Counted from the stretch's first letter, positions 45,971-55,418 are shown. The stretch: 64,000 nt of DNA from Polynucleobacter sp. MWH-UH19D (GCF_040409795.1 NZ_CP099571.1:1116001-1180000), one strand, 5' to 3'. Notes: generated from the sequence alone by a model not told the origin. Program-made: numbers and translations.

Positions 45971-46951
45971 ATGAAATTTAGGGATTATTACGAGACCCTC
46001 GGCGTTGCTCGCACAGCTACCGAAGCGGAGATCAAATCAGCCTATCGCAAGATGGCCCGTAAATATCATCCAGACGTCAACAAAGAAGCTGGCGCAGAGG
46101 AAAAATTCAAAGAAATTGGTGAGGCCTATGCCGTCTTAAAGGATACCGAAAAACGCGCTGCATACGATCGCTTTGGTGCCAATTGGAAAAATGGTCAAGA
46201 CTTCACGCCACCACCAAACTGGAATGAAGGCTTTGAATATTCTGATGGTGGTTTTAGTAGTGGGCATCCAGGATATGGCGGAGGATTTGAAGGAGATCAA
46301 AGCGAATTTTTTGAATCGCTATTTGGAAGAGGTAGACATCGTCAAGGCGGTAAAGGTAGCCACACGCACCAGGGTATGAATTTTAAAGGCCAAGATCATC
46401 ACGCCAAAATATTGATTGATCTTGCTGATGCCTATAACGGAGCTAAACGTACTATTGCTCTTCACATGCCGACACTCGATGCCAGCGGCCACGTTACAAC
46501 TCAAGAACGTAAATTGGATGTAAGTATTCCGAAAGGCATTAAAGCTGGTCAGAATCTTAGACTCTCTGGGCAAGGTGGTCCAGGCGTTGGAGAAGGACCT
46601 GCAGGCGATCTTTATCTTGAAATTGATTTTCATCCAAACCCAACATATCGGATTGATGGAAAAGATGTATTTATCGATATTCCGCTTGCACCCTGGGAAG
46701 CAGCATTGGGAACTACGGTAAATGTTCCCACTCCCGCTGGTGCTACCTTGGAGCTAAAAATACCTGCAAGCACCGTCGCCGGACGAAAGATGCGCCTCAA
46801 AGGCAAAGGCATTCCCAGCGCTGAACCTGGCGACCTATATGTAGTTCCAACAATTGCATTACCTCCGGCCGATACGGATGCTCATAAAGAAGCGTATCAA
46901 AACTTTGAGAAGGCTTTTGATTTCAACCCCAGAACTCATTTAAAGGGATGA
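45971..46951 (+). CDS. cbpA: CbpA-type DnaJ-like co-chaperone
   Basis: A 326-residue J-protein. The J domain carries HPD at residues 33-35 (KYHPDVNK), then a Gly/Phe-rich linker, then two C-terminal substrate-binding domains (KLDVSIPKGIKAGQNLRLSG; GDLYVVPTIALPP). There is no zinc-finger, as expected for CbpA. It recruits DnaK and binds curved DNA in E. coli. cbpM follows 4 bases later. Confidence 0.93.
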   Translation: MKFRDYYETLGVARTATEAEIKSAYRKMARKYHPDVNKEAGAEEKFKEIGEAYAVLKDTEKRAAYDRFGANWKNGQDFTPPPNWNEGFEYSDGGFSSGHPGYGGGFEGDQSEFFESLFGRGRHRQGGKGSHTHQGMNFKGQDHHAKILIDLADAYNGAKRTIALHMPTLDASGHVTTQERKLDVSIPKGIKAGQNLRLSGQGGPGVGEGPAGDLYLEIDFHPNPTYRIDGKDVFIDIPLAPWEAALGTTVNVPTPAGATLELKIPASTVAGRKMRLKGKGIPSAEPGDLYVVPTIALPPADTDAHKEAYQNFEKAFDFNPRTHLKG

Positions 46952-46955
46952 TGCC

Positions 46956-47276
46956 ATGACACAATTAAATACAAGCAATATCACTTGGATTGAAGGCAAT
47001 GTTGTCGAGAATGAAATACATATGAGCATTGTTGAGCTATCGCATGCATCTCGCACACCAGAAGACTTAATCATGGCGTGGGTGACAGAGGGGGTTTTAA
47101 GTCCTACTGGATCATCGCCTGAGGATTGGCGTTTTGGCGGAGATTCTTTACGTCGAGCAAAGACAGCAGCCCACCTCACCCATGATCTTGAGTTAAACGT
47201 TCCTGGCGTAGCATTAGCACTTGACCTACTCGATGAAATTGCACAGCTACGATCACAAATTCATCGGCGTGATTAA
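46956..47276 (+). CDS. cbpM: Chaperone modulator CbpM
   Basis: A 106-residue MerR-HTH-like protein that inhibits CbpA by binding its J domain. The segment IVELSHASRTPEDLIMAWVT followed by TGSSPEDWRFGGDSLRRAKT fits the family, and the location directly after cbpA is standard. It converges with the ABC-F gene, with stops 4 bases apart and no terminator in between. Confidence 0.9.
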   Translation: MTQLNTSNITWIEGNVVENEIHMSIVELSHASRTPEDLIMAWVTEGVLSPTGSSPEDWRFGGDSLRRAKTAAHLTHDLELNVPGVALALDLLDEIAQLRSQIHRRD

Positions 47277-47280
47277 GTCC

Positions 47281-49191
47281 TTATGATTCTGAACGGCTTA
47301 GCAAGGCTTCCCAACGTTGTAACTTTTGCTCGAGCTGGTCAGTAATTTCACTTAAGCGTGCCTGCATACTAGCGGCTAACTCTGGCTCATTCTTATATAA
47401 ATCAGGATTGCTCATCGCAATTCCGATATCCGCCTGCTCAGTCTCTAACTCTTCAATTAGAGCGGGCAACCCTTCTAACTCTTGACGCTCTTTGCCATTT
47501 AGCTTCTGCACGTTATTTTTAACTACTGGCTTAGTAGCCGGGGTTGGTTCAGACTCTTGCTTTATCGGAGTCTTTTGATTTTGAGTGACAGCTCGCAATT
47601 GTTCAGAACGGGCTTTCTGAATTTTCCAGTCTTCATAACCGCCCTCATATTCACGCCAGAAGCCATCACCTTCATGCGCAATGATGCTAGTCACTACATT
47701 ATCTAGAAAATAGCGATCATGACTGACTAAGAAAACGGTGCCCTTATAGTCTTGCAGCAATTGCTCCAGTAAATCAAGCGTATCGATATCTAAATCATTC
47801 GTGGGCTCATCTAGAACTAAGACGTTTGCAGGTCTTGCAAATAAACGCGCTAATAACAAACGGTTGCGCTCGCCACCAGACAGGGTGCTTACTGGGGAGT
47901 TGGTTCGCTCTGGCGCGAATAAAAAATCACTCAAGTAGCTTTTTACGTGCTTTTTATTACCATTGATTTCGATCCATTCACTACCAGGGCTAATATAGTC
48001 CTCTAAGGAAGCATTTAGATTTAATCCTTCACGCATCTGATCAAAGTAAGCCACTTCAATGCGGGTACCCATGCTTGCAGATCCAGAGTCCGGTGAAATA
48101 GTTCCCAGAATTAATTTCAGCAAGGTTGTTTTGCCAGCGCCGTTTGGTCCAAGTAAACCAACCTTATCTCCGCGCAGTATCGTAGCCGTAAAGTCTTTCA
48201 CGATTGGTCTATCGTAAGACTTGCTGACGTTTTGCAATTCAGCAACAATTTTGCCGCTACGCTCACCGGCAGAGACTGCAAGCTTCACCTGCCCCATTGC
48301 ATCTCTGCGTTCAGCTCGACTAGCGCGAAGCTTTTCAAGACGAGCAATCCGCGCTACGCTGCGAGTGCGTCTTGCCTCGACGCCCTTTCTTATCCAAACC
48401 TCTTCTTGTGCCAAGAGCTTGTCAGCCCTTGCATTAGCCAAGGATTCTGCATTTAACTCTTGTTCTTTGAGTGCTTCATATTGAGTGAAGTTTCCTGGGT
48501 AGGTTCGCAAGATGCCGCGATCAAGCTCAACTATTTGTGTGCAGACGTTATCCAAAAATGCACGATCATGGGTAATCAAAATTACTGATCCTTGGTACTC
48601 TTTTAATAAGCCCTCTAACCACGAGATCGAATCCAAATCCAAGTGATTGGTTGGCTCGTCCAACAATAGGACATCCGGAACTTCAACCAATGCCCTAGCA
48701 AGCGCCACCCGCTTCTTTGTACCTCCAGATAGACTGCTAATTTTGAGATCGGCATCTAAATGCAAACGATCGAGAGTTTCGTGAACACGTTGCTCCCAGT
48801 TCCACCCACTCAGCGCTTCGAGTTTGGATTGCACCTCATCCAAACGATGATGAGCGGCATCATCCCACTCTCCAACGCTAAGAGCCTCATACTCTTCGCG
48901 TAAAGCTTTCGCTTCGGCAACACCCTTGGAGACCGCTTCAAAAACTGTTTCCTCTGCCTCAAATATAGGCTCTTGAGGAACATAGGCAATACGAAGACCT
49001 TGCTGATACTGCAAGAGTCCGTCATCCATTTTTTCTATGCCAGCAAGGATCTTCAGTAATGAAGATTTACCAGCACCGTTGCGACCAATTAACCCAACGC
49101 GCTCGCCCGATTCGAGCGAAAAAGCAGTGTTTGCAAGGAGGTCTACATGGCCAAAAGCCAGTTTTGCATCAGTTAGTACGATTAAAGCCAT
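47281..49191 (-). CDS. uup: ABC-F ATPase, Uup-type
   Basis: A 636-residue soluble protein with two ABC domains (GRNGAGKSSLLK, LSGGTKKRVALARAL; GPNGAGKTTLLK, LSGGERNRLLLARLF), a linker between them and a C-terminal charged coiled coil (LPALIEELETEQADIGIAMS). This composition is that of Uup; ABC-F proteins act on the ribosome or on DNA structures such as replication intermediates. No membrane segment. Confidence 0.9.
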   Translation of the reverse strand: MALIVLTDAKLAFGHVDLLANTAFSLESGERVGLIGRNGAGKSSLLKILAGIEKMDDGLLQYQQGLRIAYVPQEPIFEAEETVFEAVSKGVAEAKALREEYEALSVGEWDDAAHHRLDEVQSKLEALSGWNWEQRVHETLDRLHLDADLKISSLSGGTKKRVALARALVEVPDVLLLDEPTNHLDLDSISWLEGLLKEYQGSVILITHDRAFLDNVCTQIVELDRGILRTYPGNFTQYEALKEQELNAESLANARADKLLAQEEVWIRKGVEARRTRSVARIARLEKLRASRAERRDAMGQVKLAVSAGERSGKIVAELQNVSKSYDRPIVKDFTATILRGDKVGLLGPNGAGKTTLLKLILGTISPDSGSASMGTRIEVAYFDQMREGLNLNASLEDYISPGSEWIEINGNKKHVKSYLSDFLFAPERTNSPVSTLSGGERNRLLLARLFARPANVLVLDEPTNDLDIDTLDLLEQLLQDYKGTVFLVSHDRYFLDNVVTSIIAHEGDGFWREYEGGYEDWKIQKARSEQLRAVTQNQKTPIKQESEPTPATKPVVKNNVQKLNGKERQELEGLPALIEELETEQADIGIAMSNPDLYKNEPELAASMQARLSEITDQLEQKLQRWEALLSRSES

Positions 49192-49258
49192 GGCGACATT
49201 ATCGCCACTTCAGAAAAACAGAAGAAATTTCTCTCAATTTCTGCGAGACTAATGGCAA

Positions 49259-49855
49259 ATGGTCTGCAAACTCACCCCTTCTGCCCCTCGACTTATCCTA
49301 TTTGCGGGGCACGCTGGAACAGGCAAATCCACTCTAGCTAAAAAAGCCTTACCCCTCATCATTGAAAGAACCGGAGAAGACTTCTTCTTTTTGGATAAAG
49401 ACACGGTCTATGGTGCTTTTAGCGCTCACGTAATGGAACTAACGACTCAAAACCCCAATGATCGTGATAGCCCCTTCTATCTTGAGAATTTGCGCGACTG
49501 GGAATATCGAGGATTAATTGATATCGCTCGTGAAAACTTATTACTAGGCGTAAATGTTATTTTGGTTGGCCCGTTCTCGAGAGAAATTCAGAGCGGTAAC
49601 ATGTTTAACCCAGAAGCTCTGGGTGTTCCTGCACAAACAAAAATCTCGATCGCCTGGATTGATCTTCAGGAGCAAGAAGCAAAGACCAGAATGGAAAAGC
49701 GCCATGATCTAAGAGATGAATGGAAGCTTGCACACTGGAATGAATACGTCAAACGCAGAATTGAACCGCCCCAACATCCATTAATACAGCGATTTGATAA
49801 TCTGAATTTTGACCAGGCAAATTTTGAAAAGCTGCTAAATGATCTGATCAAATAA
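49259..49855 (+). CDS. P-loop ATPase/kinase-like protein (AAA family)
   Basis: A 198-residue protein. GHAGTGKSTLAKKALPL is the Walker A near residue 17, FFFLDKDTVYGAF follows, then INVILVGPFSREIQ-like (VNVILVGPFSREI) and LRDEWKLAHWNEYVKRR. This resembles small kinases that phosphorylate metabolites or sugars (COG0645 group), but no specific substrate is suggested. Divergent from uup; followed by a terminator that serves ompW. Confidence 0.78.
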   Translation: MVCKLTPSAPRLILFAGHAGTGKSTLAKKALPLIIERTGEDFFFLDKDTVYGAFSAHVMELTTQNPNDRDSPFYLENLRDWEYRGLIDIARENLLLGVNVILVGPFSREIQSGNMFNPEALGVPAQTKISIAWIDLQEQEAKTRMEKRHDLRDEWKLAHWNEYVKRRIEPPQHPLIQRFDNLNFDQANFEKLLNDLIK

Positions 49856-49880
49856 AAATAGAGCCCCTCAGGGGCTCTAT
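49851..49880 (-). terminator. Intrinsic terminator of ompW
   Basis: ATAGAGCCCC/GGGGCTCTAT with a three-base loop, followed on the minus strand by TTTTTATTT. It also lies just after the plus-strand stop, but that side has no T-run. Confidence 0.85.
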
Positions 49881-49904
49881 CTCAAGAAACTAAGAACTGA
49901 ATTC

Positions 49905-50567
49905 TTAGAACTTGTAAGTCACGCCAACGGCTGGCATTAATGGATTTAAGGTTAACTTACCAATATTTCCCAAGCTGGATAATGGTCCAGAACCAGTAAC
50001 GTTAGAACTCATGGTTGCATATTTAACGTCTACGTTAACACCCCAATTTTTATCCAACATGTAGTCAGCACCAATCTGACCAACGAAGCCAACGCTACTT
50101 TGATCAACAGTAAGGCCATTATTATTTCCCAATAAAGAGAAATTATTTCTATTGCTAAATATTGTGTAGTTAATACCAGCTCCAATATAAGGCTTAAAGG
50201 AGCCTAAATCAGTAAAGTGGTATTGAAGCAGCAAAGAAGGTGGCAAAGCCCCTACGGTACCCGTGCTTGATGGTGTTAAATTTGAATAAAACTTAACTGG
50301 CTGAGGATAAGAAAGAACCAACTCAGCAGCAATATTTTTCGTAAAAAAGTAGGACACATCAAACTCAGGCAACCACTGATTAGCAGCTCTAATATTATCT
50401 TTTGCAACTCCATAACTTGTATTTGAGCCATTGGCTTGACCATTTTGCCAATCAACATAAACTGCACGCACACGCACCATCCAAGGATTTTCTTCCGCAG
50501 CATTTGCTGCAATTGGTGCTAGAGATGCAACTGCAGCCATTGCTGCTACTAGTGATTTAAGACGCAT
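49905..50567 (-). CDS. ompW: OmpW-family outer-membrane protein
   Basis: A 220-residue eight-strand barrel. Signal peptide MRLKSLVAAMAAVASLAPIA...NAA, then NPWMVRVRAVYVDWQ, FDVSYFFTKNIAAELVLSYP, FKPYIGAGINYTIF and a terminal aromatic GVTYKF that favours BAM insertion. OmpW forms a hydrophobic channel. The ATG at 50567 follows GAGGGAA; the frame extends to 50606 without a ribosome site. Two FNR/Anr-like boxes lie upstream. Confidence 0.92.
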   Translation of the reverse strand: MRLKSLVAAMAAVASLAPIAANAAEENPWMVRVRAVYVDWQNGQANGSNTSYGVAKDNIRAANQWLPEFDVSYFFTKNIAAELVLSYPQPVKFYSNLTPSSTGTVGALPPSLLLQYHFTDLGSFKPYIGAGINYTIFSNRNNFSLLGNNNGLTVDQSSVGFVGQIGADYMLDKNWGVNVDVKYATMSSNVTGSGPLSSLGNIGKLTLNPLMPAVGVTYKF

Positions 50568-50631
50568 AATGATTTCCCTCTTTGTTATCAATTTCGATGA
50601 AACCATTTTCGAATGATGTAATTGAGGTGAT

Positions 50632-50645
50632 TTGACTTAAATCAA
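50632..50645. promoter_or_regulatory. FNR/Anr-like box upstream of ompW
   Basis: TTGACTTAAATCAA matches TTGAT-N4-ATCAA at 9 of 10 defined bases. Its centre lies 71.5 bases before the ompW start codon. Confidence 0.65.
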
Positions 50646-50703
50646 ATGATTTGCTGTTGTAATTTTTTTATTGGTTTAAAAGCAACAGCGTTTTAGCGCT
50701 TAT

Positions 50704-50717
50704 TTGATCTAGATCAA
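50704..50717. promoter_or_regulatory. Perfect FNR/Anr-type box
   Basis: TTGATCTAGATCAA is a perfect palindrome and exact consensus. It lies about 144 bases upstream of ompW and 18 bases past the hemN stop, in the gap between the two genes on the minus strand. Confidence 0.7.
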
Positions 50718-50734
50718 ATTGACTGTGGTTTACC

Positions 50735-52150
50735 CTAGAGAACCTTAGAATACGTTCCCTTAGCTTGAGATTCTCTGAGATGGCGATCAAACGTCATGAC
50801 AACACGTCTAGCTAGCAATCGGCCTTTGATGGGTACATAGATCTCATCGTTATTCCACTCTAATAGACCAGCCTCTTCAAGCTCTTTCAATTCATTGACT
50901 TCAGTTTTGAAGTAGTCCTGAAACTCAATCTGATGCTCGGCTGCAAACTGTTTCGTGTCTAGGCTAAATTGACACATCAACTCGCCAATCAACTCGCGAC
51001 GTAGCAAATCATCCCGATCGAGGTGTAATCCTCTGAGCACAGGCAGGTGACCTGAATCTATAGAGGCGTAGTACTCATCTAAGGTGCGGACATTTTGGGA
51101 GTAACAATCGTCCACCTTACCAATCGAAGAGATCCCAAAAGCAAGAAGGTCACATTCTGCTTGGGTTGAGTAGCCCTGAAAATTACGATGCAACTTTCCT
51201 TCTCTTTGCGCTACAGCCAATTCATCATCAGGTTTTGCAAAATGATCCATGCCGATAAATTGATACCCCGCTTCACCCAAGCGCTCAATGGTATTGGACA
51301 AAATATCCAATTTAGCTGCAGCTGGTGGAAGATCCGCTTCTGCAATACGCCGTTGCGGTTTAAAGATATGTGGCAAATGGGCATAGTTATAAACCGAGAG
51401 TCGATCCGGGTTCATTTTTAGTACAGCATCGACAGTCTCTTTAAAAGTCTCAGGAGTTTGCTTGGGTAAGCCGTAAATTAAATCAACACTGCGCGATTTA
51501 AAGCCATACTTACGCGACCAATCAATTACCGCCTGGGTTTCTTCAATAGTCTGAATCCTATGAACCGCCTCTTGCACAGCCAAATTGAAATCTTGCACGC
51601 CCAAACTGATGCGATTAAATCCTAGCTCGGCCAAAAGCTTGATATCTTGCTCCGAGACTCTGCGTGGATCAATCTCAATGGAATATTCACCCTCTGGCAA
51701 CAAATCAAAATGCTGCTTAGTGTGATGCATTAACTCAATCATCTCCTCGTGAGATAAAAAGGTAGGCGTACCCCCACCCCAGTGCAATTGGGTAATGGGG
51801 ATTTTTTTCTGAATACCCATAGCATTGCAAACCATTGCCATCTCTTTAGCTAAATACTTAATGTATTTAGCGCTACGGCCATGATCCTTGGTAATGATTT
51901 TGTTGCAACCACAGTAATAACAAATATTTGGGCAAAAAGGCAGATGAAAATACAGTGACAGCGGCTCATTGGTAATTGCTACACGCTGTAAAGCTCCTAT
52001 GTAATCCTGCTCAGTGAATGCATTATGAAATCGGTCTGCGCTTGGATAGGATGTATATCGCGGCCCATTAATATCGAACTTTTGCAGCAACTCAGGATGA
52101 AACAGAACTTCCTTGTCTGCTGCCTTTCCTTGAGATGCTGTAGAGCTCAT
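50735..52150 (-). CDS. hemN: Oxygen-independent coproporphyrinogen III dehydrogenase
   Basis: A 471-residue radical SAM enzyme that converts coproporphyrinogen III to protoporphyrinogen IX without oxygen. The iron-sulfur motif is C73-x3-C77-x2-C80-x-C82 in PFCPNICYYCGCNK, as in HemN. Also SIEIDPRRVSEQDIKLLAEL, GVQDFNLAVQEAVHRIQ and SVDLIYGLPKQT. It starts 6 bases after the flavoprotein gene. No FNR box is visible upstream; the two nearby boxes lie downstream. Confidence 0.95.
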   Translation of the reverse strand: MSSTASQGKAADKEVLFHPELLQKFDINGPRYTSYPSADRFHNAFTEQDYIGALQRVAITNEPLSLYFHLPFCPNICYYCGCNKIITKDHGRSAKYIKYLAKEMAMVCNAMGIQKKIPITQLHWGGGTPTFLSHEEMIELMHHTKQHFDLLPEGEYSIEIDPRRVSEQDIKLLAELGFNRISLGVQDFNLAVQEAVHRIQTIEETQAVIDWSRKYGFKSRSVDLIYGLPKQTPETFKETVDAVLKMNPDRLSVYNYAHLPHIFKPQRRIAEADLPPAAAKLDILSNTIERLGEAGYQFIGMDHFAKPDDELAVAQREGKLHRNFQGYSTQAECDLLAFGISSIGKVDDCYSQNVRTLDEYYASIDSGHLPVLRGLHLDRDDLLRRELIGELMCQFSLDTKQFAAEHQIEFQDYFKTEVNELKELEEAGLLEWNNDEIYVPIKGRLLARRVVMTFDRHLRESQAKGTYSKVL

Positions 52151-52156
52151 ATGCGC

Positions 52157-53785
52157 TTAATGTTGAGTAGGTTCTTGCGATAAGTAATCTAATGCCACTG
52201 CTTCCGCTACTTTAATCCCATCAACCCCCGCCGACAAGATTCCGCCTGCGTAGCCAGCACCCTCACCTGCTGGATAAAGCCCTTTGATATTCAAGCTCTG
52301 GAAATTGGGGCCACGGGTAATGCGCAATGGAGAAGAGGTTCTCGTCTCAACCCCTGTCAACACAGCATCTCTCATTGAAAAACCTTTAATCTGTTTTTCA
52401 AAGGCAGGTAAGGCCTCTCGAATCGCCTCAATTGCATAAGACGGTAAGGCCTTTGCCAAATCGGTTAAATGCACACCAGGTTTATAAGAAGGGATGACGC
52501 TGCCAAACTCAGTTGATGGCTTGCCGTCAATAAAGTCACCCACTAATTGGCCTGGTGCCTCATATGTTCCACCACCCAACTCAAAAGCCTTTGACTCCAA
52601 TTGACGCTGAAACTCGATTCCGGCCAAAGGGCCTCCAGGGTAATCCTCTGGCGTAATACCAACCACAATCCCAGCATTCGCATTGCGCTCATTACGAGAG
52701 TATTGACTCATACCATTAGTCACTACACGATTGGGCTCTGATGCGGCAGCCACTACAGTGCCACCAGGGCACATGCAAAAGCTGTACACAGAACGTCCAT
52801 TCTTGGCATGGTGAACTAACTTGTAATCCGCAGCACCAATTAATTCATTTCCAGCATGGGGGCCTAAACGCGCTTTATCAATCAAAGATTGTGGATGCTC
52901 TATACGAAATCCTACTGAAAATGGCTTGGCCTCCATAAAAACGCCTGCATCATGTAGAGCTTTGAATGTATCGCGTGCACTATGCCCTAACGCAAGAACA
53001 ACATGGCTAGCCGGTAAATCAGGATGCCCCTCAATTTTGACGCCTGTAATTTCATTATGTTGAATATCAAAGCCAATCACTTTTTGTGAAAAACGAATCT
53101 CACCACCCAAATCAATAATTTCTTGGCGAATTTTTTCAACCATTCCTACTAAGCGAAAAGTCCCAATATGAGGCTTGGCAACATACCGAATTTCTTCCGG
53201 CGCCCCCGCCCTCACAAACTCATGAATGACTTTGCGACCATAAAACTTCGGATCTTTAATTTGGCTATAGAGCTTGCCATCAGAGAAGGTTCCTGCACCT
53301 CCCTCGCCAAACTGCACATTCGATTCTGGATTGAGGATCTTTTTTCTCCACAATGCCCAAGTATCTTGAGTCCGCTCACGTACTTGCTTGCCACGTTCAA
53401 GCACGATTGGCTTAAAGCCCATTTGCGCCAATAGCAATGCGGCGAAGATTCCGCATGGCCCAAATCCAATGACGACTGGACGCAGTGCTTTACCAGCATC
53501 AATGGATGAAGGAGCCTTTGCTACAAAATGGTAGCTCGTATCAGGCGATGGTCTGATATGTGAATCATTAGAGAATTGCTTTAAAACGCCCGCTTCGTCT
53601 TTTATTGAAACGTCAACCGTATAAATAAAAGCAAGCGAGACATTTTTACGAGCGTCATAACTACGCTTAAAAATATCAAATGACATCAGTTCTGCCGGCG
53701 AAAGACGAAGTCTTTTTTGAATTGCTATCTCAAGCTCATCAGCGGAATGATCTATGGGCAGGCGCAGCTCGGTAATGCGGATCAT
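52157..53785 (-). CDS. NAD(P)/FAD-dependent oxidoreductase (COG2509-type)
   Basis: A protein of about 542 residues. VVIGFGPCGIFAALLLAQMG is the FAD site, followed by NVQFGEGGAGTFSDGKLYSQ and a C-terminal GLYPAGEGAGYAGGILSAGV, the pattern of an uncharacterised dehydrogenase family. An N-terminal domain of about 95 residues (MIRITELRLPIDHSADELEI) precedes it. ATG at 53785 is preferred; the frame runs on to 53890, but those codons would overlap yaeQ. Upstream of hemN in an apparent two-gene unit. The substrate is unknown. Confidence 0.85.
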   Translation of the reverse strand: MIRITELRLPIDHSADELEIAIQKRLRLSPAELMSFDIFKRSYDARKNVSLAFIYTVDVSIKDEAGVLKQFSNDSHIRPSPDTSYHFVAKAPSSIDAGKALRPVVIGFGPCGIFAALLLAQMGFKPIVLERGKQVRERTQDTWALWRKKILNPESNVQFGEGGAGTFSDGKLYSQIKDPKFYGRKVIHEFVRAGAPEEIRYVAKPHIGTFRLVGMVEKIRQEIIDLGGEIRFSQKVIGFDIQHNEITGVKIEGHPDLPASHVVLALGHSARDTFKALHDAGVFMEAKPFSVGFRIEHPQSLIDKARLGPHAGNELIGAADYKLVHHAKNGRSVYSFCMCPGGTVVAAASEPNRVVTNGMSQYSRNERNANAGIVVGITPEDYPGGPLAGIEFQRQLESKAFELGGGTYEAPGQLVGDFIDGKPSTEFGSVIPSYKPGVHLTDLAKALPSYAIEAIREALPAFEKQIKGFSMRDAVLTGVETRTSSPLRITRGPNFQSLNIKGLYPAGEGAGYAGGILSAGVDGIKVAEAVALDYLSQEPTQH

Positions 53786-53874
53786 GGGGCTTACAGTACA
53801 CAGTAATTTAGGACTCTTGGGGCAAATAATACCGCTTATATGGAATTGCCTAGATATAAAGGCGATAATGCCGC

Positions 53875-54423
53875 ATGGCTCTTCGCGCAACTATTCATAA
53901 AGCTGACCTTCACGTCGCAGATTCTGACCGCCACTACTATGGCAGTCACTCCCTCACTATTGCCAAACACCCATCAGAAACTGATGAGCGCATGATGATC
54001 CGAGTCATCGCTTTTGCGCTACAAGCCCATGATGACCTGGTTTTCACCAAAGGCTTAAGCGATACAGATGAACCTGATCTATGGATCAAAGACCTTACCG
54101 ATCAAATCAAGCTATGGATTGAAATTGGTCAACCTGATGAACGTCGGATTCTAAAAGCTTGCGGTCGCGCAGAACAGGTCATTGTTTATTGCTATGGCGG
54201 ACAGACCAGCAAAATTTGGTGGGACGGGATAGCCAATAAATTAACGCGGGCACGCAACCTTCAAGTTATTGCTATTCCATCCCAGCAGTCTCAAGAGCTC
54301 AATAAGCTAGTTGAGCGTAGCATGGTGCTGCATATCAACATCCAGGATGGCGAAGCCTACGTCTCCTCTGATCAGGGTCAGGTTACTATCAGTCCAGAAG
54401 TTTGGCGTAGCCTGCAAAATTAA
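53875..54423 (+). CDS. yaeQ: YaeQ family protein
   Basis: A 182-residue PD-(D/E)XK-fold protein. MALRATIHKADLHVADSDRH, YGSHSLTIAKHPSETDERMM and the nuclease-like core DEPDLWIKDLTDQIKLWIEI-GQPDERRI are clear. YaeQ is broadly conserved with an undefined role; E. coli YaeQ was reported to affect RfaH-dependent expression. First gene in a plus-strand series of small conserved genes. Confidence 0.92.
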   Translation: MALRATIHKADLHVADSDRHYYGSHSLTIAKHPSETDERMMIRVIAFALQAHDDLVFTKGLSDTDEPDLWIKDLTDQIKLWIEIGQPDERRILKACGRAEQVIVYCYGGQTSKIWWDGIANKLTRARNLQVIAIPSQQSQELNKLVERSMVLHINIQDGEAYVSSDQGQVTISPEVWRSLQN

Positions 54424-54446
54424 CATTTATTTATCTTTCTAGATCG

Positions 54447-54857
54447 ATGCAGTCTGTTATTTTTGACACCAATGTACTGTTAGATATTTTTGTCTTTAAC
54501 GACTTTCGAGCAATACAAATCAAGACAGCCTTAATCGATCACCAAGTGAAAGCCCTAGCCACACCAAAAACGATTGAAGAATTTGCAGACGTCATCTCAA
54601 GGCCCCTTTTTTCACTAGATCAAGTAACGCAGGAGCAAATTCTGAATCAGTGGCATCTTTTGGCAAATGTCATTGAAGATGAAGCGCTGAGCAGCGCTCC
54701 ATGGCAATGCCAAGACCCTGATGATCAAGTTTTTTTAAATCTTGCTTACACCTCAAAACCCTCGGTATTGCTCAGCAAAGATAATGAACTTCTAAAGCTA
54801 GCTAAAAAAGCTGTCAAGGAGGGAGTCATCATCACTAGTATTTATTTAATTGCCTGA
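54447..54857 (+). CDS. PIN-domain protein, toxin-like, without adjacent antitoxin
   Basis: A 136-residue PIN fold of COG1569 type. SVIFDTNVLLDIFVF carries the first acidic residue, TIEEFADVISRP the second, and DPDDQVFLNLAYTS the third, so the metal site is complete. Such RNases are often toxins of type II modules, but yaeQ precedes and a DUF1653 gene follows. It has no ribosome site of note and a 23-base gap from yaeQ. Confidence 0.82.
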   Translation: MQSVIFDTNVLLDIFVFNDFRAIQIKTALIDHQVKALATPKTIEEFADVISRPLFSLDQVTQEQILNQWHLLANVIEDEALSSAPWQCQDPDDQVFLNLAYTSKPSVLLSKDNELLKLAKKAVKEGVIITSIYLIA

Positions 54858-54924
54858 TTGTCTGCATACCTAATTACCCAATTCCAACATCAATATCCAC
54901 AAGATCTTTTTATACAAGCGACGA

Positions 54925-55146
54925 ATGACCAAACCCAAACTAGCAAACCCCGATGACGGCCTATTTAAACCAGGGACCAAGTTGCGCCATCTCAAAACTG
55001 GTGGTTTTTATAAAGTCCTTCTATTGGCAAATATTGAGGCTACCCTTGAACCTGCCTACGTCTATGAATCCATGCAATCCCAGGATTTTTGGATTAGACC
55101 AAAATCAGAGATGGAAGATGGTCGTTTTGAGGCCCTCACAGAATAA
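54925..55146 (+). CDS. DUF1653 domain protein
   Basis: A 73-residue protein. LFKPGTKLRHLKTGGFYKVL, EPAYVYESMQ and FWIRPKSEMEDGRFEAL fit the DUF1653 family, a small beta-barrel of unknown function. Twelve bases separate it from slyX. Confidence 0.8.
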   Translation: MTKPKLANPDDGLFKPGTKLRHLKTGGFYKVLLLANIEATLEPAYVYESMQSQDFWIRPKSEMEDGRFEALTE

Positions 55147-55158
55147 TCAAGGCAAACC

Positions 55159-55359
55159 ATGACAGATGATCGAATTACCAATCTCGAAATTAAATTGAGC
55201 TTTACAGAAGATCTCATTGAGAAATTAAATGAGACTGTCTACAAGCAACAACAGCAAATTGAATTTCTCTATCGCGAACTTAAAGCCATCAAAGAACAGG
55301 CTAGCGCTAGTGGCTCAGGTGTGAGTAGTCTGAAAGATGAAATTCCGCCACATTATTGA
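55159..55359 (+). CDS. slyX: SlyX family protein
   Basis: A 66-residue coiled-coil protein. RITNLEIKLSFTEDLIEKLN, ETVYKQQQQIEFLYRELKAI and a C-terminal DEIPPHY identify SlyX. Function unknown. Confidence 0.9.
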   Translation: MTDDRITNLEIKLSFTEDLIEKLNETVYKQQQQIEFLYRELKAIKEQASASGSGVSSLKDEIPPHY

Positions 55360-55418
55360 TGTGACTGATACCATATCGCCACCTATTTGATAAATAACCA
55401 ACATATAAGGAGTCCGAT

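Noticed and set aside
50704..50717. FNR box as a hemN regulator
   Set aside because: It lies downstream of the hemN stop; hemN is read from 52150 toward 50735, so the box can only act on ompW.
53786..53890. Upstream extension of the COG2509-type flavoprotein
   Set aside because: It would overlap the divergent yaeQ start, and its product segment (residues 1-35) has no family likeness; MIRITELRLP is the natural start.
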